NCBI GenBank assembly: GCA_965368585.1
Contig: CBDUNM010000057.1
Location: forward strand, 1 to 25,805
Length of the DNA stretch: 25,805 bases
Source of the DNA: JARRQB01 sp965368585
GTDB lineage: Bacteria > Pseudomonadota > Gammaproteobacteria > Chromatiales > Chromatiaceae
Direction of reading: 5' to 3'
This document shows positions 1 through 6,728 of this stretch, piece after piece (positions within the stretch are counted from its first letter, which is position 1; each line of letters begins with the position of its first letter). The position numbers were made by a program, and so were the translations under genes. Under the pieces are notes generated by a model that worked only from the letters and a program-made list of their open reading frames with translations, searched no databases and had not been told where the DNA came from.

Positions 1-175
1 TATCGTCCGCGCTATCCGACTCAACGACGAGCCAGTGCACGCTACCGAACTCCACAAGCGCAGAATGTAATCTCGACACATCCGGGTAAATGCTTCTCGC
101 GCAGTCTCTCACGACGCCTGCCACCAGCACCGAGAGTGAACCACGGTTTGGCCAGCGCATATCTCTAGCGATCAT
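1..175 (-). CDS. N-terminal part of a probable glycosyltransferase (runs off the window)
   Basis: An open frame runs from an ATG at 175 down to base 1 without a stop, giving 58 residues of a protein whose rest lies outside the window. The readable part starts MIARDMRWPNRG and continues with a beta strand (VLVAGVVRDCARSI), an amphipathic helix, then a second strand ending in VVESDSADD. A hydrophobic strand followed by an acidic, Ser/Asp-rich turn is what the N-terminal nucleotide-binding half of GT-A type or Cap59-like glycosyltransferases looks like (strand, helix, strand, E-x-D-S-x-D-x-T). No clear Shine-Dalgarno sequence precedes the ATG; a second in-frame ATG lies at 160. The family call rests only on this short stretch and on the glycan genes that follow. 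Confidence 0.5.
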   Translation of the reverse strand, partial: MIARDMRWPNRGSLSVLVAGVVRDCARSIYPDVSRLHSALVEFGSVHWLVVESDSADD

Positions 176-759
176 AAGCCCGGGGGCAATAAAGCAAATT
201 GCATAAATTTAAACCTATTAAGAGAATCACTAACAACGCCTCTCGATTCCAGTGCCTCCTGCCGGGCAAAGCTTTCAGTGACCCGCCGTGAATACATCCC
301 TGTCAGCACGGTTGCTGCTTCCCCGCTGCAAACGGTCGCTTAACCTGCATGGTGCACCCGTATCCGGGATGATCGCGCCGGCCAGGTGCGCTTGGACCAG
401 CGAGGGCCCGGATAGATCGGGGACGGGGGACAAGCTGTAGGTTCGAGAATGCGCCCCAAACAGGACTTGCGCCGCATCCCTGGCGATGCATTCGCGCCTG
501 TCCCCGGTCAGTTGGTGCAACATGCAGGTTAAACCTTCACCCGACATGAGGCTTTACTAATGCGTTTCTCAATATGCTGGTCGCGAGCACTGCAATATTT
601 ATTGAGTTTTTCACACTGAAGAGAGCTTCTAAATATTGAACTATTTTTGCGATCTCAAAGCGCGGCGTTCTGCGGAAGCGCAGTTTGCCGGTGTAGATGA
701 ACATCGTAGAAAGCGCCACAACTCAGGATTCGCGGAAAGAGGCGATTTTAGAGGTTCCC
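176..759. other. Spacer without a convincing gene; holds one MITE-like element
   Basis: About 580 bases separate two minus-strand genes. Positions 340-532 form an inverted-repeat element described separately. The rest (560-760) is AT-richer than the surroundings. It has only short frames, including a 60-codon minus-strand frame at 537-719 that matches no family I recognise. No RNA gene, clear promoter or terminator was seen. Confidence 0.5.
340..532. mobile_element. MITE-like element with 19-bp terminal inverted repeats
   Basis: The left end (340-358) reads TTAACCTGCATGGTGCACC. The right end (514-532) is its reverse complement with one mismatch, so the two ends enclose about 155 bases. The inside has no good gene; the frames at 275-547 and 303-491 simply read across it. 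Size, imperfect terminal repeats and lack of a transposase fit a miniature inverted-repeat element. No target-site duplication was obvious, and no second copy is present in this window. Confidence 0.55.
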
Positions 760-1725
760 TTACTTTAAATAATGGCGCTCCAACAGTCCCAGAGCGGTCA
801 TGGCGGCCTTTTCCTGGGATTCGACCGATACGCCCGCAATGTGCGGCGTGATGACGATCTGCCCGTTCTGATGCAAACGCCGCAGCGGCGAATCGAGGTG
901 GGTGCCGCGTACCTCGTTGGCCAGTACATCCAGGGCAACGCGCAGGTCGGGGCGTTCCTGTAGAATACGATACAGGTCAGACTCGTTGATCACCTCGCCG
1001 CGAGAGGTATTGACGAGACTCGCACCGTTGCGCAATCGGCTGATCAGGTTTCTATCGATCATACCGGTGGTTTCTTCGGTCAGGGTGCAGCAGATGCAAA
1101 CGACGTCACTGGCGGAAAACAGGGCTTCAAGGTTAGCGAAGCGATGGACGTTCGGGTTTTCTACGTACGGATCGTAATAGCTTGGGTGCGCGTCGAACGC
1201 CTGCACATAGCGGGCCATACGCGAACCGATTCGACCTAAACCGACCAGGCCGACTTTCTTATTGCTGAGTTCGTGGCCGCGCAGCTTCTCTTCCCGATCC
1301 CGCCAACGGCCCTCGGAAACTTCCCCAACGGCGAAATCGAGACGACGCAGTGAATTGAGCAACAGCAGGAAAGTGAATTCGGCGCTCGCGCTGATGCTGT
1401 TAAGGCCCGGGCGGTCGTCGAGCAGGCTGAGCACGGCGATATCGCGATTCTGGCAGACAACCAAATCAATGTGGTTGCGCCCGGTCGACGGCGTGACCAG
1501 CACTCGGACCCCGGGTAATTGGTCCAATACGTCCTCGGTTATGATGAAATTTTGCCCCGGGTTCATGACCCAGACGGTGAAATCGGTGGAGTAGGGTACC
1601 TGTTCCCGACGCCAGATTTCTTGAAATACCGTCGGCAGAACCCGGTTGTATTTTTCTTCCAGTCCGGGAACAAAGGAGTAGGGTGCGCTGAACAGGCAAT
1701 GCTGCTGCGTGAGTGAAGCGTTCAT
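760..1725 (-). CDS. D-isomer-specific 2-hydroxyacid dehydrogenase family protein
   Basis: This 321-residue protein has the usual length of the NAD-dependent D-2-hydroxyacid dehydrogenases (phosphoglycerate, glycerate and hydroxypyruvate reductase type). The Rossmann motif GLGRIG is at residues 162-167, preceded by a helix rich in E and R. The catalytic Arg is in NTSRGEV (R242), and the catalytic His is in TPHIAG (H295). The usual DVFxxEP segment is changed to DVLANEVRG, with E271 as the likely acid residue. The substrate cannot be told from sequence. The ATG at 1725 overlaps the stop of the neuB remnant as ATGA, which suggests it was once translationally coupled to a nonulosonate synthase. 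It may therefore have supplied or consumed a 2-keto or 2-hydroxy acid in glycan synthesis; that role is inference. Confidence 0.85.
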   Translation of the reverse strand: MNASLTQQHCLFSAPYSFVPGLEEKYNRVLPTVFQEIWRREQVPYSTDFTVWVMNPGQNFIITEDVLDQLPGVRVLVTPSTGRNHIDLVVCQNRDIAVLSLLDDRPGLNSISASAEFTFLLLLNSLRRLDFAVGEVSEGRWRDREEKLRGHELSNKKVGLVGLGRIGSRMARYVQAFDAHPSYYDPYVENPNVHRFANLEALFSASDVVCICCTLTEETTGMIDRNLISRLRNGASLVNTSRGEVINESDLYRILQERPDLRVALDVLANEVRGTHLDSPLRRLHQNGQIVITPHIAGVSVESQEKAAMTALGLLERHYLK

Positions 1726-2023
1726 AAATCTACGATTCCAGTCGATTTCGAGAGCATGGGCTCATGCGCCTTTTTGGCGACCCTGAGCGACTTACCCAGT
1801 ACCTCGAAGTTGTCGTGCGCGTCGTTTATTTGCTTGTTCCGTTTCGTTCCGGGTCCGCGACGCCACTCACCAGCTTGTCACCGGTGTAGACCTGGAACTA
1901 TGCCGGGTCGACCCCGGACTTCGCCGCCATTTCCAGCCGTCGGCGCGCGCAGCTGAAATCATCTTCGTGATTGCCACCGTATTCGGCCGTGATGAACACT
2001 TTGTCGTCGTCAAATCCGAACAT
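1722..2023 (-). pseudogene. Remnant of a NeuB-type nonulosonate (sialic/legionaminic acid) synthase
   Basis: From the ATG at 2023 the frame reads MFGFDDDKVFITAEYGG, NHEDDF, then a helix ending GVDPA, a TAG stop, FQVYTGDKLVSG and ADPERN. This matches the N-terminus of NeuB synthases (strand, AExGxNHxG, helix, GADAVKFQ, then a T-G-D-x-L-V segment). The TAG (1900-1898) stands where the conserved Lys of KFQ would be, one base away from AAG. The frame ends at TAA (1828-1826). In another frame, 1829-1725 encodes 35 residues including HDNFEVLGKSLRVAKK. It ends in a TGA that overlaps the ATG of the dehydrogenase gene, so it is probably the old C-terminus. The roughly 250 codons between the ends are missing. 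The gene is broken by a nonsense change plus an internal deletion. Confidence 0.75.
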
Positions 2024-2075
2024 GTTCTGTAAGTTATCCGGCCTTCGGTGAAGGTCTCGGTTGATGGAAAGATTG

Positions 2076-3458
2076 TCACGCCTTTCGCTCGAGCAGTTGT
2101 CCAATCAACCACAGGTCGTCGGCGCTTTTGATCTGCCAGCTGTCCCAGGGCGACATCACCACATGTCCTACCTTGCGGCCGAAAATATCCTCGTCGGATA
2201 TGATGTCCCGCCACATGACCTTGATTGCGCCATTGTCTACGAACAGCGCTTCGCGCTCCAGTCGAATCTGATGCTCCATCCCCTGATTCAGGGGGCGCAA
2301 GCCGAATTTACCGTGGGTGTAGAGGACGTCGTAGTCTTCATACACGCTCAACACGCTGTCGGTGTTGTATATCAGGAGCGTATCGATCGCTTTTTGCACG
2401 TGATGGGCCGCCCTCAGAGGTGAATGCACGCTAAGCAGGGTAACGATGTCGGCGTGAATATCCTGCTCCGATTCCAGATACTCGACGGCATTGTTTACCA
2501 CTTGACTGAGGCGGATCCTATCGTGTGACAGGTCGGAAGGACGCAGCTTGCTCATCACCGCGCCGCCAAACTTGCGACAGTGTTCCACTACGTCTTCGTC
2601 ATCGGTGGTGACCAGTATCGTCGCAATATCGGCCACGTTCAGCGCCGCCTCGATCGTGTAGTCGATCAATCGCTTCCCCGAGACTTCGGTGAGTACGACG
2701 TTAGGCAGCTTGGGGTAACTGTTCTTTGCCGGTATTACGGCGACGACGCGCGGTTTGACCTTGGCGTCTTTCAGTTTCAGCAGGTCTCTCTTGATCTGGC
2801 CTCGCGCTTTGAGCAGACGAGTCTGATCCTGTGAAAGCGACCGCGAATGCTGGCGATAGAAGAAAAGCGGTGTGCGGACGTTGGCGATCTGATACCGATG
2901 CAAGACCTTCAACCAAAGTTCATGGCCATCCTGCGCTTTGTACTTCTCCGAGTATCCGCCAATGGTTTTGAGGATTCGTTTCCGCACCATGGTGCACGCG
3001 CCATGAGCGGGCAGATCCAATAATTGCGCATCGTGCCCGACCTTCTTGCGATACTCCAGTCCCAGAAACCTCCCCTGCTCGTCGATATACACGTAGTTGG
3101 GATAGACCAGGGCAATGTCCGGATGCTGGTCCAGATAGTGCGCCATCACCAGACACGCGCTCTCGTCGAGATAGTCGTCGGCGTCCAGTCGCATGACATA
3201 GTCGCCGCGCGCGGCCTCGAGCGATTCGTTGGCGCATGCTTGCAAGCCGCGGGCGGCGACGTTTTTGATGAAGCGGATCCGCTCCGGATGTTTATCGACG
3301 TACTGCTGGGCGATTTCGTCGGTGTCGTCGTCGCAGCCGTCGGAAATGATAATCAGCTCCCAGTGCTCGAAGCTTTGTCGTATCACGCTGTCCACAGCCT
3401 CGCGTAGAAAGCGCCCATAGTTATGGCAGGGTATGTAGATAGTGACTCTAGGTTTCAA
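2076..3458 (-). CDS. Fusion of a GT2 glycosyltransferase and a CMP-nonulosonate cytidylyltransferase-like domain
   Basis: The 460 residues split in two. Residues 4-205 are a family 2 (GT-A) glycosyltransferase: VTIYIPCHNYGRFL, then LIIISDGCDDDT, the metal-binding DADD at 92-95, and a late QDGHELWL segment. Residues 237-458 look like an acylneuraminate cytidylyltransferase (NeuA/KdsB superfamily): VVAVIPAK at 238-245, LRPSDLSHD at 305-313, SVHSPLR at 343-349, DNGAIKV at 408-414 and a C-terminal WQIKSADDLWL. The nucleotide-binding loop is degenerate (IPAKNSYPKLPN rather than IPARGGSKGIPRKN), so activity is not assured. A single protein might activate a nonulosonate with CTP and be tied to its transfer. 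The start is TTG at 3458: the only upstream in-frame stop is at 3500-3498, and no ATG or GTG lies between. It lies just upstream of the neuB remnant, on the same strand. Confidence 0.8.
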   Translation of the reverse strand: MKPRVTIYIPCHNYGRFLREAVDSVIRQSFEHWELIIISDGCDDDTDEIAQQYVDKHPERIRFIKNVAARGLQACANESLEAARGDYVMRLDADDYLDESACLVMAHYLDQHPDIALVYPNYVYIDEQGRFLGLEYRKKVGHDAQLLDLPAHGACTMVRKRILKTIGGYSEKYKAQDGHELWLKVLHRYQIANVRTPLFFYRQHSRSLSQDQTRLLKARGQIKRDLLKLKDAKVKPRVVAVIPAKNSYPKLPNVVLTEVSGKRLIDYTIEAALNVADIATILVTTDDEDVVEHCRKFGGAVMSKLRPSDLSHDRIRLSQVVNNAVEYLESEQDIHADIVTLLSVHSPLRAAHHVQKAIDTLLIYNTDSVLSVYEDYDVLYTHGKFGLRPLNQGMEHQIRLEREALFVDNGAIKVMWRDIISDEDIFGRKVGHVVMSPWDSWQIKSADDLWLIGQLLERKA

Positions 3459-3745
3459 TTTCTTGTCCGGATGCGGTCGGTTTCTGTGGATCGAGCTTCA
3501 GATCGCCAGGCGCGGATTCGCGGCGTTCCAGCAACTGCCGCCGACCGCGGGCCGCCGGGTTCGATGTCGCAGCGGCCATTCGGTCTCGACTGCACGGCAT
3601 CGCGCAAAATTGCCTATTTCCGCGAAACCGGCGTTGTGACGCCTATCTGCGATAATCATTCATGCTCAATAACCTGTGCTTCTCGAAGTCGCCACGCCTT
3701 GTCGCCGCGAAATCGTTTCGATTTTTGGAGGTGCCCCGTAGTCGG

Positions 3746-4486
3746 TCAATCGCGATTCCGCGTCATGCCCCAACGCTCGAAGTAAGGTTCCTCCTCGATC
3801 CGGTTGAATAACGACCAACCCTTTTCCGACTCGATGAACTCGTCGCACGCGATCCGCGCGCCTGGGTATTTGAGGCTATAGTATTCGTCGAAAATGAAGG
3901 TATCGGTTTTGTTTTTGAAGAATGCCAGGCAAGACAAGTACGAAAGGTACAGGTCGCAATCCAGAAAGACGAGGTCGTATCGATCGACGGTTTCCGTGAA
4001 GCGGTTGTCGAGTTGGTCGAACGAGCATGCGACCGTGGTCAAGTGGTCTTTACCTGCCGCGCGTCGCTTGAACTCGTCGGTGTAACCGCTGAAGTAATCT
4101 GTCTGCAGGTGCTGGTCGTTTTGCAGTCTGGCGCAACGCGTCTTGGCGGCCGCGAAATGTTCAGGGCTGATCCTACCCAGATCGAGCAGGGAGGCGAATT
4201 GAGAGAAATCGTCCATCGCGTGTGCTGCGCTTTCGGGAAAGCCGGCAAACGAGTCAAGCGCAAATAGTTGAAACTCGTCAAATAGCTGCTCGCAGAGGTG
4301 ATACACCGGGAAGAACGTCGTGCCACGGTAAACACCGCATTCGGCATAGGTAAAGGCATTCTGTTCGAGCGAAACGCGAAAAACGGCTTCTGCGACAAAA
4401 CGGGCGTTGTTGCCGACGTCGATGTCGTATTGGCGTTTGCATTGATCGGAAACAACTTTCCACAGGGAATCGAAATCGTTTTGCAT
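3746..4486 (-). CDS. TylF/MycF-like SAM-dependent methyltransferase
   Basis: The protein (246 residues from ATG 4486; 248 from GTG 4492) is close to the usual length of macrocin-O-methyltransferase-like proteins. The SAM-binding motif I is ECGVYRGTT at 49-57. It is followed by ALDSFAGFPE at 76-85, the acidic strand LVFLDCDLY at 172-180, and the family's late metal-site segment FDEYYSLKYPGARIACDEF at 199-217. Members methylate sugar hydroxyls in antibiotics or occur in O-antigen and capsule clusters, which fits the neighbours. I prefer ATG 4486 because GAG (4496-4494) sits seven bases upstream. A 287-base gap separates it from the glycosyltransferase-cytidylyltransferase gene. The acceptor sugar is unknown. 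Confidence 0.82.
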   Translation of the reverse strand: MQNDFDSLWKVVSDQCKRQYDIDVGNNARFVAEAVFRVSLEQNAFTYAECGVYRGTTFFPVYHLCEQLFDEFQLFALDSFAGFPESAAHAMDDFSQFASLLDLGRISPEHFAAAKTRCARLQNDQHLQTDYFSGYTDEFKRRAAGKDHLTTVACSFDQLDNRFTETVDRYDLVFLDCDLYLSYLSCLAFFKNKTDTFIFDEYYSLKYPGARIACDEFIESEKGWSLFNRIEEEPYFERWGMTRNRD

Positions 4487-4492
4487 GGTCAC

Positions 4493-4882
4493 ACTCGATC
4501 AGTACGTCAGGGTTTGAGTCGCCGGATCGATCGTCGGGTAGTCTGCGAGATCCATTTGACCGGCGAATGAATCGGCGTCCGGTATTATATCGAACGATTG
4601 CACGGTGGGTGACCGCCCCGCTGTGTCGTGCTGAACCGTGGCGACTACCCGCAGACGGCAAAGGTAGCGGCATGCAGCGCGGTTCCTGCGAATTCGTCCG
4701 GGTTGTGCGAGAAGCGATGCCGCCAGGCCCAGCCGCTTTGTGAGCGGCCGCAGGGTGGCTGTCCGGCCGCGAGGGAACCGGACGATGACGGTCACGAGGC
4801 TACGGGCCCCGACGACGGGCACTACTTTTACAGTTAGACTTCGGGCCGGCGCTCCGTCTCATCGACTCCCGACTCGTTTCCG
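4493..4882. other. Gene-free spacer with a possible decayed gene end
   Basis: No intact gene is visible. On the minus strand, the last 34 codons before the stop at 4501-4499 read like protein (SFDIIPDADSFAGQMDL, then ADYPTIDPATQTLTY). They stop a few bases before the methyltransferase start, as an upstream operon partner would. A second protein-like stretch (FSHNPDEFAGTALHAATF) lies slightly further upstream in another frame, at about 4720-4640. This suggests a frame-damaged remnant of an unknown gene. The gap also separates divergently transcribed genes, but I saw no clear promoter. Confidence 0.3.
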
Positions 4883-4915
4883 GTGCGCGCTTACGCTGGA
4901 CAGTTGAATTCCCTG

Positions 4916-5740
4916 ATGCACTTTGTAGAATTATTCGCCAAATTCAGTCGTCGCGTCTTACCGAAGCGCAGAATCTGCCTGGTTTACTGGCGCCCGCCGA
5001 CGGGGACGAATTTTGGGGACGAAATGTCCTGGCATGTGGTCGCCCGGCTACTCGAGCGATATGGCAAATCCGCGGTGGCGCTGGAGCCTTGTACCGGACA
5101 GCGGCGTTATGCGTGCAGGGTGCTGGCGATCGGCTCGATACTGCACTTGGCGAGGGATGGCGATATCGTCTGGGGTAGCGGTCTGAACGGCAAGATCGGC
5201 GTGAGCGGATACGATTTCTCGGCAATACAGTTTCGCGCTGTGCGGGGACCACTGACCCGCGAGTTTGTACAAAGAAATGGCGGAGTGTGCCCGGAGATAT
5301 ACGGCGACCCGGGCTTGCTGGTGCCGGCGCTATTTCCAGAATTGCTGAGCGAGCGGCGGGCCGGTGAGCAGTACGCGGTATCGTATCTTCCGAATATCAA
5401 CGATGCGGCCACGGGTACGGAACATTCCGCAGGGTCCGCCCACACCATCCAGCCGACTACCGAGTGGCAGCAGGTGGTTCGGGGAATCGCGTCGTCGGGA
5501 TTTCTCGCGTCGAGTTCCTTACACGGCCTGGTCCTTGCCGACGCGCTCGGCGTGCCCTGCCGCCCGCTGGTCAGCCTGTTCGAAGCGCCATTCAAATACG
5601 AAGACTACTATCTGGGGACCGGTCGAGCGCACATCCGCTATGCGCGTACGGTAGATGAAGCGCTTGCGCTGGGCCCGGTTGCCGCTCCCAAACTGGAATT
5701 GGATCGGCTGCGTGCTGCTTTTCCCGTCGAAGCGTTCTAG
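4916..5740 (+). CDS. Polysaccharide pyruvyl transferase family protein (ExoV/CsaB-like)
   Basis: This 274-residue protein carries the hallmarks of the pyruvyl transferase family. These are NFGDEMS at 32-38, LAIGSILHLA and GDIVWGSGLNG in the first half, RAVRGPLT at 107-114, GDPGLL at 130-135, and the C-terminal signature SSSLHGLVLADALGVP at 199-214 with the active-site His. Known members add a pyruvate ketal from phosphoenolpyruvate to a sugar of exopolysaccharide or cell-wall polymer, giving it negative charge; the order here is closest to ExoV. An in-frame GTG lies at 4883 (285 residues). Neither start has a good ribosome site; I chose ATG 4916 because the family similarity starts after it. 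It is a stand-alone plus-strand gene followed by nearly 1 kb of repeats. Confidence 0.82.
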   Translation: MHFVELFAKFSRRVLPKRRICLVYWRPPTGTNFGDEMSWHVVARLLERYGKSAVALEPCTGQRRYACRVLAIGSILHLARDGDIVWGSGLNGKIGVSGYDFSAIQFRAVRGPLTREFVQRNGGVCPEIYGDPGLLVPALFPELLSERRAGEQYAVSYLPNINDAATGTEHSAGSAHTIQPTTEWQQVVRGIASSGFLASSSLHGLVLADALGVPCRPLVSLFEAPFKYEDYYLGTGRAHIRYARTVDEALALGPVAAPKLELDRLRAAFPVEAF

Positions 5741-6209
5741 CCCGCTTCAAGCGCGAAGGCGGACCGACTCCTGCACCTTGGCCGTTTACCCCACCTGCTT
5801 TTCCCAGTTCGCCCTGATTCCGAACTCTTTATGCAATTTGCGGACTGGCCGGCAAACGCCGTGGCCACGTGCCATGCCATGACCGGCCTACGCCGTGCGT
5901 CCGGGCGCATCACGACGTCCTGTGGCATAATTCCGCGCGGTTGACGCACTGCGTCCATTGAAACGGCTTCGCGCTGTGCGCGTTGTGGACCTTGAGAAAG
6001 CGTTATGGCTCGTTCCTTAGTTCCGGAACGCTTCGGCATCCGCTCAATACATTGGAAATATTTGCCCCAACGGCGAACACCGAGCGGTTGTGTCCCGGTA
6101 TTCCGTTACGACATCCGCTATCACCGCCACGGTTCCGCCGGCTGCTTCGCGGCCGCAAACCCGCTATGATTGGCGAATTGCGCGAGCCATCCTGGCTAAT
6201 CGAAATCTC
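5741..6209. other. Spacer with no recognisable gene
   Basis: This is the first half of a 988-base gap after the pyruvyl transferase gene. Frames of 75-100 codons exist on both strands but have proline- and arginine-rich, low-complexity compositions and match no family I know. No terminator with a T-run follows the pyruvyl transferase stop. The second half of the gap is made of inverted-repeat elements listed separately. Confidence 0.45.
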
Positions 6210-6228
6210 AGGAGGCTGTCCTAGAATG

Positions 6229-6390
6229 AATGGCGCTTAACTTGAGCCGATACGCCTCGTTTCTGGAGGAAACGTCGGCGGCAGCGACGACGTCGAGCCT
6301 ACAGGGACGCATTTGCGGCGATTTCCGGAAGAAATGATCCGTGTCGGCGGGCCCCAACTACTCCACGATAGCCGCTAAGTAAGCGCCATT
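6229..6390. repeat. Nested 162-bp inverted-repeat element related to the flgF-flgG element
   Basis: The ends are AATGGCGCTTA (6229-6239) and its exact complement TAAGCGCCATT (6380-6390). Internally it shares GTTTCTGGAGG plus a GGCGGCAG tract, and later CCGGAAGAA, with the element at 18543-18734. It lacks about 120 bases of that copy's middle. The two therefore look like diverged members of one repeat family. The sequence has no coding potential. Confidence 0.5.
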
Positions 6391-6449
6391 AGTCCTGAAA
6401 TAACGATCGTCACGAGGGCGTGTCTGATTGCGACCCGTTTTTCGATGAC

Positions 6450-6648
6450 TCGAGGCGAAAAATCTTTCTGTAAAAGATTTTCGCGCAAGCCTCGAAGAGG
6501 TAAAGCCCAAGGATGGGCTGAACAATAGCCGGGCCTATTTAACGATAGATTCAGCGGGAATGAATCTTCGCATTAGTCCCCGCAGGGGGTGAAGCGCGAG
6601 GAAGCGCTGAACAGCATGATCGGGAAACGGGACCAATCAGGGAGGTCC
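6450..6648 (+). repeat. Tandem hairpin array with GGA-bearing loops
   Basis: A long imperfect stem occupies 6450-6495 (TCGAGGC with GCCTCGA outside, AAAATCTTT with AAAGATTTT inside). It is followed by AGCCC-AAGGAT-GGGCT (6504-6519), AGATTCA-GCGGGAA-TGAATCT (6547-6567), CCCC-GCA-GGGG (6578-6588), AGCGC-GAGGAA-GCGCT (6593-6608) and GGACC-AATCAGGGA-GGTCC (6630-6648). Two units about 89 bases apart share the frame GTRAAGC-loop-GCTGAACA while their stems differ by compensating changes. Read on the plus strand, four loops contain GGA. The array lies inside the inverted-repeat element and has no clear promoter or terminator of its own. Confidence 0.5.
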
Positions 6649-6728
6649 GCAGTAGGTCGGTCTATTTTCGGACAGCCTCCTTGGGTAACGCCGCTACCGG
6701 CCAATTTGTCTATCAATGAGCTATGTAA

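Larger units (their letters stand above)
6210..6681. mobile_element. Composite inverted-repeat element bounded by AGGAGGCTGTCC
   Basis: AGGAGGCTGTCC at 6210-6221 is found as its exact reverse complement at 6670-6681, enclosing about 470 bases with no gene. Inside are a nested inverted-repeat element (6229-6390) and a run of hairpins (6450-6648). Twelve-base perfect ends, lack of coding capacity and modular hairpins fit a non-autonomous transposable element, possibly one inserted into another. No target duplication was seen. Confidence 0.5.

Noticed and set aside
3423..3785. 120-codon plus-strand frame
   Set aside because: It overlaps the ends of two well-supported minus-strand genes and has a Ser/Arg-rich random-like composition.
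6457..6482. AT-rich hairpin as an intrinsic terminator
   Set aside because: The T residues are part of the stem and are followed by CGCGC rather than a T-run; it is also about 700 bases from the nearest upstream gene end.
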